Shown: positions 57,232 to 64,000 of the stretch, piece by piece
Layout: every line of letters starts with the position of its first letter
Numbering within the stretch: position 1 is the stretch's first letter
Source: Pseudomonas nicosulfuronedens
Lineage (GTDB): Bacteria; Pseudomonadota; Gammaproteobacteria; Pseudomonadales; Pseudomonadaceae
Reading direction: 5' to 3'
DNA length: 64,000 nucleotides
Assembly (NCBI RefSeq): GCF_005877905.1
Contig: NZ_SWDV01000022.1
Location: 62,001-126,000 of the forward strand
The notes under the pieces: model-generated
Told to the model about the DNA's origin: nothing
What the model saw: the letters and a program-made list of their open reading frames with translations, nothing else
Databases searched by the model: none
Program-made: the position numbers and the translations under genes

Positions 57232-58432
57232 GCTGGACTCCGCGGGTAAGCAGGGTGTGGCGCAGGATGGCTTCGTATTCGTCAAGCATCCGTTCCACGC
57301 TGAGCATTGGTGCCACGACCTCACGGGCGCGCGCGGCCAGGCGCTGGCGCAGCGCCGGCTCACGCACCAGGCGTTCGATCGCGTCGCCCAGCGAGTCGCT
57401 GCGCTCGGGCGAGCAGAGCAGGCCGTTGATTTCGTCCAGGACGATTTCCGTCAGGCCGCCCATGCGTGAGGCGATCACCGGCAGGTGATGGGCGCAGGCT
57501 TCCAGCGCCACCAGCCCGAAGGATTCCGGTGACAGGCTGGGCACCACGGCGACGTCGATTTCACCGAAGAATTCGGCCGCCTTGCGGTAGCCGACGAAGT
57601 GCACGCGCTGGGGATCGGCAAGGGACTTCAGCTGGTTCACGTAGGTGCTGTCGCCCCGTCCGGCGATCAGCAGCGAGGCATCGTCGCCGCGTGCCTGGAA
57701 CTGCTCGATCAGCCACTCCACGCCCTTGTTCGGGGTCAGCGCGCCGATGAAGCCGAAACGCAGCGGACGTCGCCCGCTTGCCGGCGGCGCGACGGGCACC
57801 TCCGCCATCGGCGAGCCGTTGTAGACCACATGGGTCTGGCTGCCGGCGAAGTACCCGGCATCGAGCAGCGCATTGAGCTGGTAGCGACTGACGCCGACCA
57901 CCGCATCGATTTCGCTCGAAGCCGATGCGTGGGAGCGCCGCAGCAGCGCACAGGATGCGCACTGCTGCTCACAGTGGCGACCCTTGTGGAAGCGCACGCC
58001 GCGCGGGCAGGTCAGGTACTGGTCATGAAGTATCTGTACGAGCGGCAGACCGGCGTCGCGGATTGCGTCCCAGGCGGAGATCGACCAGCCCGACAGGTTA
58101 TGGCAGACCACCACGTCCGGCTCGACCTCTTCCAGCACCTTCGCCAGCACGCTGCGCATGCTGCGGTTGTAGCGGTCCAGCCCGTGCCAGGCGAGGCGCT
58201 GCAGCGGGCCGTGGCGCTTCTCGTCGAACGGCCAGTAGAGATTGCGCAGGCCGGCGCGCAGCACCGCTACACCGTTGAACGTCTCGCGCTGCAGACCCGC
58301 ATCCGGCCCGGTGCAGAGCACCTGCACGTCATGCCCACGCCCGCGCAGGCCCTCGGCCATGAGCTGCAGCATGACCTCCGCCCCGCCACCGATGTGCGGG
58401 GCGTAGAGGGTGTTGAGCAGCAGCACTCTCAT
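57200..58432 (-). CDS. Glycosyltransferase family 4
   Basis: A 410-residue GT-B enzyme with N-terminal MRVLLLNTLYAPHIGGGAEVMLQLMAEGLRGRGHDV, a cysteine-rich insert (CPRGVRFHKGRHCEQQCASCALL, about residues 140-162) known in a subset of GT4 proteins, and the donor motif LSPESFGLVALEACAHHLPVIAS. The inserted cysteines may bind zinc. Start ATG overlaps the stop of the upstream GT2 gene (ATGA); its own stop lies within the next gene. Confidence 0.9.
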   Translation of the reverse strand: MRVLLLNTLYAPHIGGGAEVMLQLMAEGLRGRGHDVQVLCTGPDAGLQRETFNGVAVLRAGLRNLYWPFDEKRHGPLQRLAWHGLDRYNRSMRSVLAKVLEEVEPDVVVCHNLSGWSISAWDAIRDAGLPLVQILHDQYLTCPRGVRFHKGRHCEQQCASCALLRRSHASASSEIDAVVGVSRYQLNALLDAGYFAGSQTHVVYNGSPMAEVPVAPPASGRRPLRFGFIGALTPNKGVEWLIEQFQARGDDASLLIAGRGDSTYVNQLKSLADPQRVHFVGYRKAAEFFGEIDVAVVPSLSPESFGLVALEACAHHLPVIASRMGGLTEIVLDEINGLLCSPERSDSLGDAIERLVREPALRQRLAARAREVVAPMLSVERMLDEYEAILRHTLLTRGVQHGTAIPVSTL

Positions 58433-59427
58433 AGCGGGTAGGCCCGGTTCATGCCGAGTGCGCCGGCTTCGCCATCGCGGATCGCCTGCAGCAGCAGGGC
58501 CAGGCGGCTCTCGCGCTGGTGGCGGCGGGCGAAGAAGTGCAGCAGGCGGATGAACACCCAGCGGTTGAAGCGGTACATCAGCGGCGAGGTGACCCACAGG
58601 TTCTTGTCGAACCAGGCCTGGTTGCGCGCGGCGTAGTAGGCGCGCAGGTCGGAGCTGCCGAGCAGGTAGGTCTCGTAGATGTTGGAGGTGCGCTCCTTGA
58701 TGTTCCAGGAGTGCTCCAGGTCGTCCAGGCCAGCCTCGGGCACCAGGTAGAGATGCCCGCCGAGGGCGCCGATACGGAAGGTGTACTCGGTGTCGTCGGC
58801 GTAGAGCACCAGATCGCGGCGCGGCAGGCCGATGCGCCGGAACAGGTCGGCATGCCCGAGCAGGCCGCCGTAGTAGGCGAATGGCAGCTCCAGCAATGGC
58901 TGCGCGCGGCGCGGCTTAGGCTTGCCCCAGGGCGTGCGGCGCCAGAGCTTGTAGGGCAGTTGGCGGACATGGAAGCCGAAGTAGCTGGAGCGTGGCGGCG
59001 TGATGAAGCGGGTCGGCACGCCGGAGGCGACATCGGCCTGGTGGGTCGGGCGAAAGCCAAGTACGGCGGTATTGTCGGCACCATGGCGCAGTGCGCAGTC
59101 GATCAGACGTTGCTTGAGCAGAGGGAAGGAGCCCGGCGTCGGCGCGTTGTCGTCATCCATCAGCCAGATGAAGTCGCAGCCGGTCTTCAGTGCAGCCTCG
59201 ATGCCCACGGCGTAGCCATTGGCCGAACCGGTATTGCTGTCCAGCTCGATCACCTGCACGCGGTTGGGCCAGAGCATGAACAGCTGGTCCAGCTCCGCCA
59301 CCGAGGCATTGCTGACGACAATGGCGCGGGTGATGTCCTTCTCGCGGAAGGCACGAGCCAGAAGCTCTTCCAGATATTCCAGGCGATCGCCATAGGTCAG
59401 CGTCACCAACACGGTCGATCCATTCAT
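58429..59427 (-). CDS. Glycosyltransferase family 2
   Basis: A 332-residue GT-A enzyme. TVLVTLTYGDRLEYLEELLARAF opens the nucleotide-binding domain, with the DXD-type motif WLMDDDNAPTPG at about residue 90. The W-x-x-DDD form resembles GlfT/rhamnosyl-type GT2 proteins. AGGAG nine bases before the ATG at 59427 fixes the start; the frame continues 196 codons upstream only as a shadow of the antiterminator gene. Acceptor and donor unknown. Confidence 0.9.
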   Translation of the reverse strand: MNGSTVLVTLTYGDRLEYLEELLARAFREKDITRAIVVSNASVAELDQLFMLWPNRVQVIELDSNTGSANGYAVGIEAALKTGCDFIWLMDDDNAPTPGSFPLLKQRLIDCALRHGADNTAVLGFRPTHQADVASGVPTRFITPPRSSYFGFHVRQLPYKLWRRTPWGKPKPRRAQPLLELPFAYYGGLLGHADLFRRIGLPRRDLVLYADDTEYTFRIGALGGHLYLVPEAGLDDLEHSWNIKERTSNIYETYLLGSSDLRAYYAARNQAWFDKNLWVTSPLMYRFNRWVFIRLLHFFARRHQRESRLALLLQAIRDGEAGALGMNRAYPL

Positions 59428-59471
59428 CTCGCCACTCCTCCTTGTACCTGGCCTTGTCTGGGTTATGCGCC

Positions 59472-59999
59472 TCAGGCGCGCCAGCCGTCGTTGCCGCCCA
59501 CCGCCGAGAGCTGGCTGAGCGGGACCCGGATGCGTTGTTCGCGTTGCAGCAGGTTGAGCAGGATCAGGGCGCGCTCGGTGCCGTCGTCGCAGAGGAAGAT
59601 GGCCTCGACCTCGCATTCGCCTGCGCACTTCAGGCGCACCACCTGGCCTTCGTGGAAGCTGCTGGCAGGCCGCTCGGGCATGCTCGCCAGGCGCTGGCGG
59701 ATGCCTTCCACCAGGTCGTCGGCCACTGCCAGCGGCTGCGCGCCGAAGCTGACGATGCGCGCCACACCACGGGTGGAGCGGATCGGGAACCAGTTGTCGT
59801 GCTGCTGATCGAGGCGGATGAACAGGTAGCCGGGGAACAGCGGCTGGGTCCGGCTGCCCTGCTTCACCACCGGGCGATAGCAGGAAAAACCCTGGCGACC
59901 AAGGTTCTCCTCGGCGCGCAGTTCCTGGTGTGGTTTGGTCTGGATCAGGTACCAGCGGTACTGCGCGACATCCAGATCCACGCTGACGATGGAATTCAT
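59472..59999 (-). CDS. Transcription antiterminator of the NusG/RfaH family
   Basis: A 175-residue RfaH-type protein with an NGN domain (RWYLIQTKPHQELRAEENLGRQGFSCYRPVV ... LFPGYLFIRLD ... RGVARIVSFGAQPLAV) and a C-terminal KOW-like region (FHEGQVVRLKCAGECEVEAIFLCDDGTERALILLNLL). Such specialised paralogues help RNA polymerase through long, poorly translated surface-polysaccharide operons. Encoded within the operon it presumably controls. Four-base overlap with the wbqC-like gene upstream. An ops-like recruitment site would be expected near the operon start, right of the window. Confidence 0.92.
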   Translation of the reverse strand: MNSIVSVDLDVAQYRWYLIQTKPHQELRAEENLGRQGFSCYRPVVKQGSRTQPLFPGYLFIRLDQQHDNWFPIRSTRGVARIVSFGAQPLAVADDLVEGIRQRLASMPERPASSFHEGQVVRLKCAGECEVEAIFLCDDGTERALILLNLLQREQRIRVPLSQLSAVGGNDGWRA

Positions 60000-60745
60000 G
60001 ACTCGTACTCCCCAAGGATGTCGGACGAGGGAGCGGGCCGCTCCAGGGTGTAGCGGCCCAGCAACCGCTGCATCTCGTCCGGCGGGTTGAACATCAGCAC
60101 GTCGATGATCGACAGGCTGGGGACGAAATCAGGGCTGAACTGCGGGTAGCTCAACTCGTCCATGCGCAGGAATTGCAGCTCCAGGCCGTGGGCCTGGAAC
60201 ACCTCGGGCGAGTACAGGTGACGTCCGCCCTCCGGGTTGAGGTAGACGTCGCCACCGCTCTGTTTCACCGCTTCGATCAGGCGCTGGTCGCGGCCGATAT
60301 CGTCGGCCAGGTCCAGCTCGGAAACCCGTGCCATGGGTGTGTCGATGCCCATGTAATGGCAGATGCGGCGGATCGAGTGTTCGGCGAAGTGCGACAGGTT
60401 GCGCTCGGGGTGTTCGAGGATTTCCTCCAGCAGCGGCATCACCTGCGGGTAGCACGGTGCACGGTGGTAGGCATGGCGGATGGTGTGCAGCAGGCGCTGG
60501 TTGCTCAGGCGCATCTGCTCGCTCAGCCTTCTCTCATTGATCGCCTGGGTCTGCGAGCCCTGTTCCAGCGGGAAGCTGAACTGCCAGATCTTCCCGCCGA
60601 CCAGCAGGCGATTGCGATTGATCCAGCCGCGCCGGGTGTACTGCAGGCTGTCGCCGAGAATGAACAGGCTGCTCGCGGCGATCAGCTGGAAGTACCCCAG
60701 GTAGGGGAACAGGTACGGCTGCATGAGGCTGACGATATGGACCAT
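59996..60745 (-). CDS. WbqC-family protein
   Basis: A 249-residue protein of the WbqC family (PF08889). The N-terminal IVSLMQPYLFPYLGYFQLIAASSLFILGDSLQYTRRGWINRNRL and the SIRRICHYMGIDTPMARVSEL and DVYLNPEGGRHLYSPEVF segments are typical. Members occur in O-antigen and exopolysaccharide clusters, perhaps as amino- or acyl-modifying enzymes; the reaction is unproven. It lies between the Wzc gene and the antiterminator in the same operon. Confidence 0.9.
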   Translation of the reverse strand: MVHIVSLMQPYLFPYLGYFQLIAASSLFILGDSLQYTRRGWINRNRLLVGGKIWQFSFPLEQGSQTQAINERRLSEQMRLSNQRLLHTIRHAYHRAPCYPQVMPLLEEILEHPERNLSHFAEHSIRRICHYMGIDTPMARVSELDLADDIGRDQRLIEAVKQSGGDVYLNPEGGRHLYSPEVFQAHGLELQFLRMDELSYPQFSPDFVPSLSIIDVLMFNPPDEMQRLLGRYTLERPAPSSDILGEYES

Positions 60746-60771
60746 GGCTGCATCCCTTCCCTATTCCTGTT

Positions 60772-62985
60772 TCAGTCCTTGGCGTCGTAGCGGTAGGCGT
60801 AGGCGCCGTAGTCGTATGCCGCGGTCGAGGCCTTGCGTTTCACACCGTTGAGGATCGCGCCCTGCAGGTGGATGCCGCTCTGCCCCAGGCGCCGCCGTGC
60901 GGTGTCGATCTCGCTCGCCGGGCTCTGGCCGAAGCGCGTCACCAGCAGGCAGATGCCGCACAGCCGGCCGACCAGGGCGGCGTCGGTCACCGCCAGCACC
61001 GGCGGGGTGTCGACTATCACCAGGTCGTACATCGACGAGGCATCGCGCAGCAGCTGGGCAAAGTTCTCGTGCATCAGCAGCTCGGAGGGGTTGGGCGCGG
61101 CGAAGCCGCAGGAGATGAAGTCCAGCTCCGGCACCTCGGTGGGCAGGATCACTTCGCTCAGCGGACGGTGCGAACTCAGCGCGTCGGACAGGCCGTGGCG
61201 CGGGGTCAGGCCGAACACCCGGTGCAGGTAGCCCTTGCGCATGTCGGCGTCGATCAGCAGGGTGCGCAGGCCAGATTGCGCGACGATGGCCGCGAGGTTG
61301 CTGGAGACGAACGACTTGCCGGCGCCCGGCGCCGGGCTGGTGAGCATCACCACGTTGTTGCGCGCTTCGAGCAGGGCGAAATGCAGGTTGGTGCGCAGGC
61401 TGCGGATCGCCTCGTTGGCCAGGTCACCGGGGGCCGACGCGGCCAGCAGCTTGGGTGTATGGCCGAGGATGTCACCCTTGCGCTCCTTCTCCAGACGCTC
61501 CTGCTGCCGCGAGTAGGGGATCGCGGCGAGGACCGAGAGGCCGAGCTGTTCGATCGCCTCGGGGTTCTCCACGCCACGGTAGAAGGCCTGGCGCAGGAAC
61601 AGGATCGCGAGGGCGACGCAGAAGCCGAGCAGGGTGGCGAGCAGCACGATGACCTTGCGCATCGGCTTGGCCGGCTGCTCGACGTTGGCCTGGGCGGTGT
61701 CGATCACCCGCACGTTGCCGATGGTGCCGGCGCGGATGATGTCCTGCTCCTGGGCCTTGTTCAGCAGGTTGGTGTAGGTCTGACGGGTGACCTGCATGTC
61801 ACGGGACAGGCGCAGCAGTTCCTGCTGGGTAGCCGGCAGGGTCTGGATGCGTTTCTGCAGTTGTGCCTTGCGGTCTTCCAGACTGCCCATCTGCTTGAGC
61901 AGCGCCTGGTAGGTCGGATGCGTCGGGGTGTACAGGCGGTCGTACTCGGCGCGCTTGAGCTTGAGCTCGGAAAGCTGGTTGTCGATGCCCACCACCTGGT
62001 CCAGCACACCACGGGTCTCGACGCTGATGTCGGCGGATTTGGCAGTGGTCTGGTAGGCGTTGTAAGCGGCCTCGGCCTTCTCCAGGTCCAGGCGTACCAC
62101 CGGCAGTTGCGAGCGCAGGAACTGCAGGCGCTGGGACGCTTCGGCGGAACTGCGCTCGACGTTCTGCAGCACGTAGAGGTGGCTGATCTTGTCGAGGATG
62201 CGGTCGGCCTGCAGCGGGTTCGGATCTTCCAGGGTCATGTAGATGATCCCCGAGTCCTTGCCGGCCTCGGCCACCTTGAGCAGCTTCTGGTAGTTCAGGG
62301 TCGTGGTGAGCAGGCGGTTCTTCGCCACGATGAACTCGGTGCCGGGGCGCGCCACCAGCTCATCCACCTCGATGCTGAAGCCCTTCTCCATCACGGTTTT
62401 CTTCAGCTCGCCGCGCAGGATCAGCTGGTCGTCGGCGTTGAGCAGGTGATAGGCGTCGCCACCGTCGGCCACCAGGGTCAGCGGTTCGCCCAGGTACTCC
62501 TCCGGTACGTCGAGCGAGAACACCTTGATCTGCTCGCCGCCCCAGCCGTAGGCACCCATGCCCAGCCAGGGCGCAGCCAGCGTCTGCCCGGCCTCGGGAT
62601 GGTAGCGGCGTGCCAGGTAGTCACCGATCAGCGGCAGGCGCTTGGGCTTGGCGATGATGTCCAGCTTCAGCAGCTCGACCGCCTTGCCGAGTACCGCGCG
62701 CGATTTCAGCAGTTCGATTTCGGTGGAGGCGATCGACACCGAGTCGGGGCGATTGATCACCTCCGGCGTGCCGTTCAGGCCGTTCTTCTTCTGCTCGATC
62801 TGGATCATCGCGCCGGAAACGTAGATCGGCGTGGCGACCACTGCATAGAAGAGCCCGAGCACCGCGAACAGGCCGGTGACGGCGAGGATCATCTTCTTGT
62901 GATCGAACAGCAGGCGCAGCAGGCCGGCAACGTCGATGCGGGTGTCCTGGAGCGTTTCCAGGGACGAGCGGGGCATGACACTCAT
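60772..62985 (-). CDS. Polysaccharide co-polymerase and bacterial tyrosine kinase (Wzc-like)
   Basis: A 737-residue PCP-2a protein. TM1 about 33-52, a Wzz-type periplasmic domain with long coiled coil about 275-435, TM2 about 445-464, then a BY-kinase domain: Walker A in PAPGAGKSF (551-559), Walker A' LLIDADMRKGY, Walker B LVIVDTPP (655-662). The tail has five tyrosines (724, 726, 729, 731, 733) as autophosphorylation sites. It sets chain length and couples the polymerase to Wza. Second gene from the left edge of the operon as transcribed in this window. Confidence 0.95.
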   Translation of the reverse strand: MSVMPRSSLETLQDTRIDVAGLLRLLFDHKKMILAVTGLFAVLGLFYAVVATPIYVSGAMIQIEQKKNGLNGTPEVINRPDSVSIASTEIELLKSRAVLGKAVELLKLDIIAKPKRLPLIGDYLARRYHPEAGQTLAAPWLGMGAYGWGGEQIKVFSLDVPEEYLGEPLTLVADGGDAYHLLNADDQLILRGELKKTVMEKGFSIEVDELVARPGTEFIVAKNRLLTTTLNYQKLLKVAEAGKDSGIIYMTLEDPNPLQADRILDKISHLYVLQNVERSSAEASQRLQFLRSQLPVVRLDLEKAEAAYNAYQTTAKSADISVETRGVLDQVVGIDNQLSELKLKRAEYDRLYTPTHPTYQALLKQMGSLEDRKAQLQKRIQTLPATQQELLRLSRDMQVTRQTYTNLLNKAQEQDIIRAGTIGNVRVIDTAQANVEQPAKPMRKVIVLLATLLGFCVALAILFLRQAFYRGVENPEAIEQLGLSVLAAIPYSRQQERLEKERKGDILGHTPKLLAASAPGDLANEAIRSLRTNLHFALLEARNNVVMLTSPAPGAGKSFVSSNLAAIVAQSGLRTLLIDADMRKGYLHRVFGLTPRHGLSDALSSHRPLSEVILPTEVPELDFISCGFAAPNPSELLMHENFAQLLRDASSMYDLVIVDTPPVLAVTDAALVGRLCGICLLVTRFGQSPASEIDTARRRLGQSGIHLQGAILNGVKRKASTAAYDYGAYAYRYDAKD

Positions 62986-63016
62986 GGACTTCCATCCTCC
63001 ATTGAGGTGGCGCGGA

Positions 63017-63946
63017 TCAGCGCGCCTGAATCGGGTTCAGCCGCTTGAGCAGGTTGGCGCCGTGGTTGCCGATCAGCAGCAGGAAGGCCTGCACCTTGCG
63101 CATGGGCGAGACGGCGGCCATGGACATCCGGCAGACCTGCATCAGGAAGTACTCGTTGAGCTCCTGGCTTCCCACACGCTGGTAGTAGCGCGACAGGCAG
63201 TAGTAGGTGTGCAGGGTCATCTGCTGCTGCACGCGATCGGCCTGCATGGAGAAGATCCCACCCTGGTGCACGCGGTAGGCAGCCGGGCGGATTTCCTCGA
63301 TGAACTTGCCCTTGCCGAAGGCCCCCAGCAGCGACCACCAGCACAGGTCGACCATGCGCGTGGTGCGAAGCTCCTCGGGCATCTCGGTCAGGACGTTGCG
63401 GAAACAGGTGGTCAACGTCGAGATCGGCCGCGCCTGCTGCAGCTCCAGACGGCTGGCGTCGCGGCGGTACTTGCCGGTGAGTTGCCGGGGCTTGATCACG
63501 CCGTCTTCGTTGTAGGTGTAGGCGTCGTGGTAGGTGATCACGTAGTCCGGGTTCTGCTCCAGGAAGTCGACCTGGATCTGCAGCTTGCGCGGGTCGGTCC
63601 AGTAATCGTCGCCCTCGCAGTAGGCGATGTAGCGCCCGCGCGCCTTGCGGAACACCGGCAGGCCGTGGGAGACGCCCTTGGAGTACTGGTTTTCCTTGTG
63701 GAAGATCGGCTTGATGATGTGCGGGTAGCGCGCGGCGTAGTCGGCGATCAGCTCACTGGTGCCGTCGTTGGAGGCGTCGTCGTTGACCAGCACTTCGAAG
63801 CGGAAGTCGGTGACCTGCTCGAGGAAGCTGTCCAGCGTGCGGCCGATGTAGTTCACCTGGTTGTAGGCCAGGCAGACGATGCTCAGGAGGGGCTTCGGGT
63901 CTTCCGGCCAGTTGGAGAGGATCTGCAGCTCGGAGCGGATATCCAT
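63017..63946 (-). CDS. Glycosyltransferase family 2
   Basis: A 309-residue GT-A enzyme. LLSIVCLAYNQVNYIGRTLDSFLEQVTDFRFEVLVNDDASNDGTSELI opens the domain and YIAYCEGDDYWTDPRKLQIQVDFL carries the DXD-like GDDYW motif common in glycosyltransferases of O-antigen and exopolysaccharide clusters. Start at 63946. 31 bases separate it from the Wzc gene. Donor sugar unknown. Confidence 0.92.
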   Translation of the reverse strand: MDIRSELQILSNWPEDPKPLLSIVCLAYNQVNYIGRTLDSFLEQVTDFRFEVLVNDDASNDGTSELIADYAARYPHIIKPIFHKENQYSKGVSHGLPVFRKARGRYIAYCEGDDYWTDPRKLQIQVDFLEQNPDYVITYHDAYTYNEDGVIKPRQLTGKYRRDASRLELQQARPISTLTTCFRNVLTEMPEELRTTRMVDLCWWSLLGAFGKGKFIEEIRPAAYRVHQGGIFSMQADRVQQQMTLHTYYCLSRYYQRVGSQELNEYFLMQVCRMSMAAVSPMRKVQAFLLLIGNHGANLLKRLNPIQAR

Positions 63947-63948
63947 GT

Positions 63949-64000
63949 CTAGACACTCGGCTTTTGGGACGGTTTGAACAGGCGCAGCAAAGCCGGGGCA
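63949..64000 (-). CDS. C-terminal end of another operon gene (cut by window edge)
   Basis: On the minus strand the frame closing at 63949-63951 (TAG) is open to the right edge and reads ALLRLFKPSQKPSV at its end. Spacing of two bases to the next start fits this tightly packed operon. Too short to name; a flippase or glycosyltransferase would be expected here. Confidence 0.45.
   Translation of the reverse strand, partial: APALLRLFKPSQKPSV

Noticed and set aside
60868-63048. 726-residue plus-strand frame opposite the Wzc gene
   Set aside because: Shadow of a gene with clear Walker motifs; its composition is repetitive Gln/Ala/Val/His-type noise.

Overview
The window is one contiguous piece of a GC-rich Pseudomonas chromosome. 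Gene content and order follow, in descending direction, the P. aeruginosa PAO1 segment I remember as roughly PA0335 to PA0291: ilvA, rpiA, an aaaA-type autotransporter, carP/carO genes, a polyamine ABC transporter, an acetylpolyamine amidohydrolase, D-2-hydroxyglutarate dehydrogenase, serA, an AHL acylase, spuABCDEFGH with spuI, aguR, aguA and OprE-type porins. Insertions and losses relative to that order suggest a related species (P. nitroreducens / P. citronellolis type) rather than P. aeruginosa. This assignment is inference from synteny only. No rRNA, tRNA, CRISPR array, transposase, integrase or phage gene was seen.

Layout. 1-5 kb: the end of a HAD phosphatase gene, a small lipoprotein, two DUF2269 membrane proteins, ilvA, rpiA and a YegP-type protein. 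5.2-18.8 kb: a surface peptidase autotransporter, a CarP-type beta-propeller gene, an AraC regulator, a four-gene polyamine-type ABC importer, an APC permease, an acetylpolyamine amidohydrolase, CarO, a second CarP-type gene and a FAH-family gene. 18.9-21.7 kb: D-2-hydroxyglutarate dehydrogenase divergent from serA, a known metabolic pair. 21.8-27.5 kb: small periplasmic and housekeeping proteins (DUF4399, DUF523, DUF6160-like, 2OG-Fe(II) oxygenase, DUF2059, alpha/beta hydrolase, thioredoxin-like, helical periplasmic protein). 27.5-31.1 kb: an AraC regulator divergent from an AHL/penicillin acylase. 31.5-45.7 kb: the spuABCDEFGH operon, spuI, an orphan polyamine-binding protein, aguR and aguA. 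45.8-49.1 kb: two tandem OprD-family porins. 49.7 kb to the right edge: a minus-strand exopolysaccharide operon of the Wzx/Wzy type.

The left two thirds is largely a polyamine and arginine economy: a surface peptidase that could release basic residues, two full polyamine importers, an extra binding protein, deacetylation of acetylpolyamines, gamma-glutamylation and transamination of putrescine and spermidine, and agmatine deimination. The usual aguB (N-carbamoylputrescine amidohydrolase) is missing from its place between aguR and aguA; an intergenic stretch with a strong palindrome and a dispersed repeat lies there instead.

The most unusual item is in the exopolysaccharide operon: one 871-residue protein (54616-57231, minus) that joins a Wzy/O-antigen-ligase-like membrane polymerase to a clan GH-A glycoside hydrolase domain (PslG-like) with both catalytic glutamates apparently intact. 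The operon also carries its own RfaH/NusG-type antiterminator, a WbqC-family protein, a tyrosine-kinase co-polymerase (Wzc), WcaJ, Wza, RmlA and four glycosyltransferases. It ends in a structured 3' region and an intrinsic terminator at about 49.71 kb.
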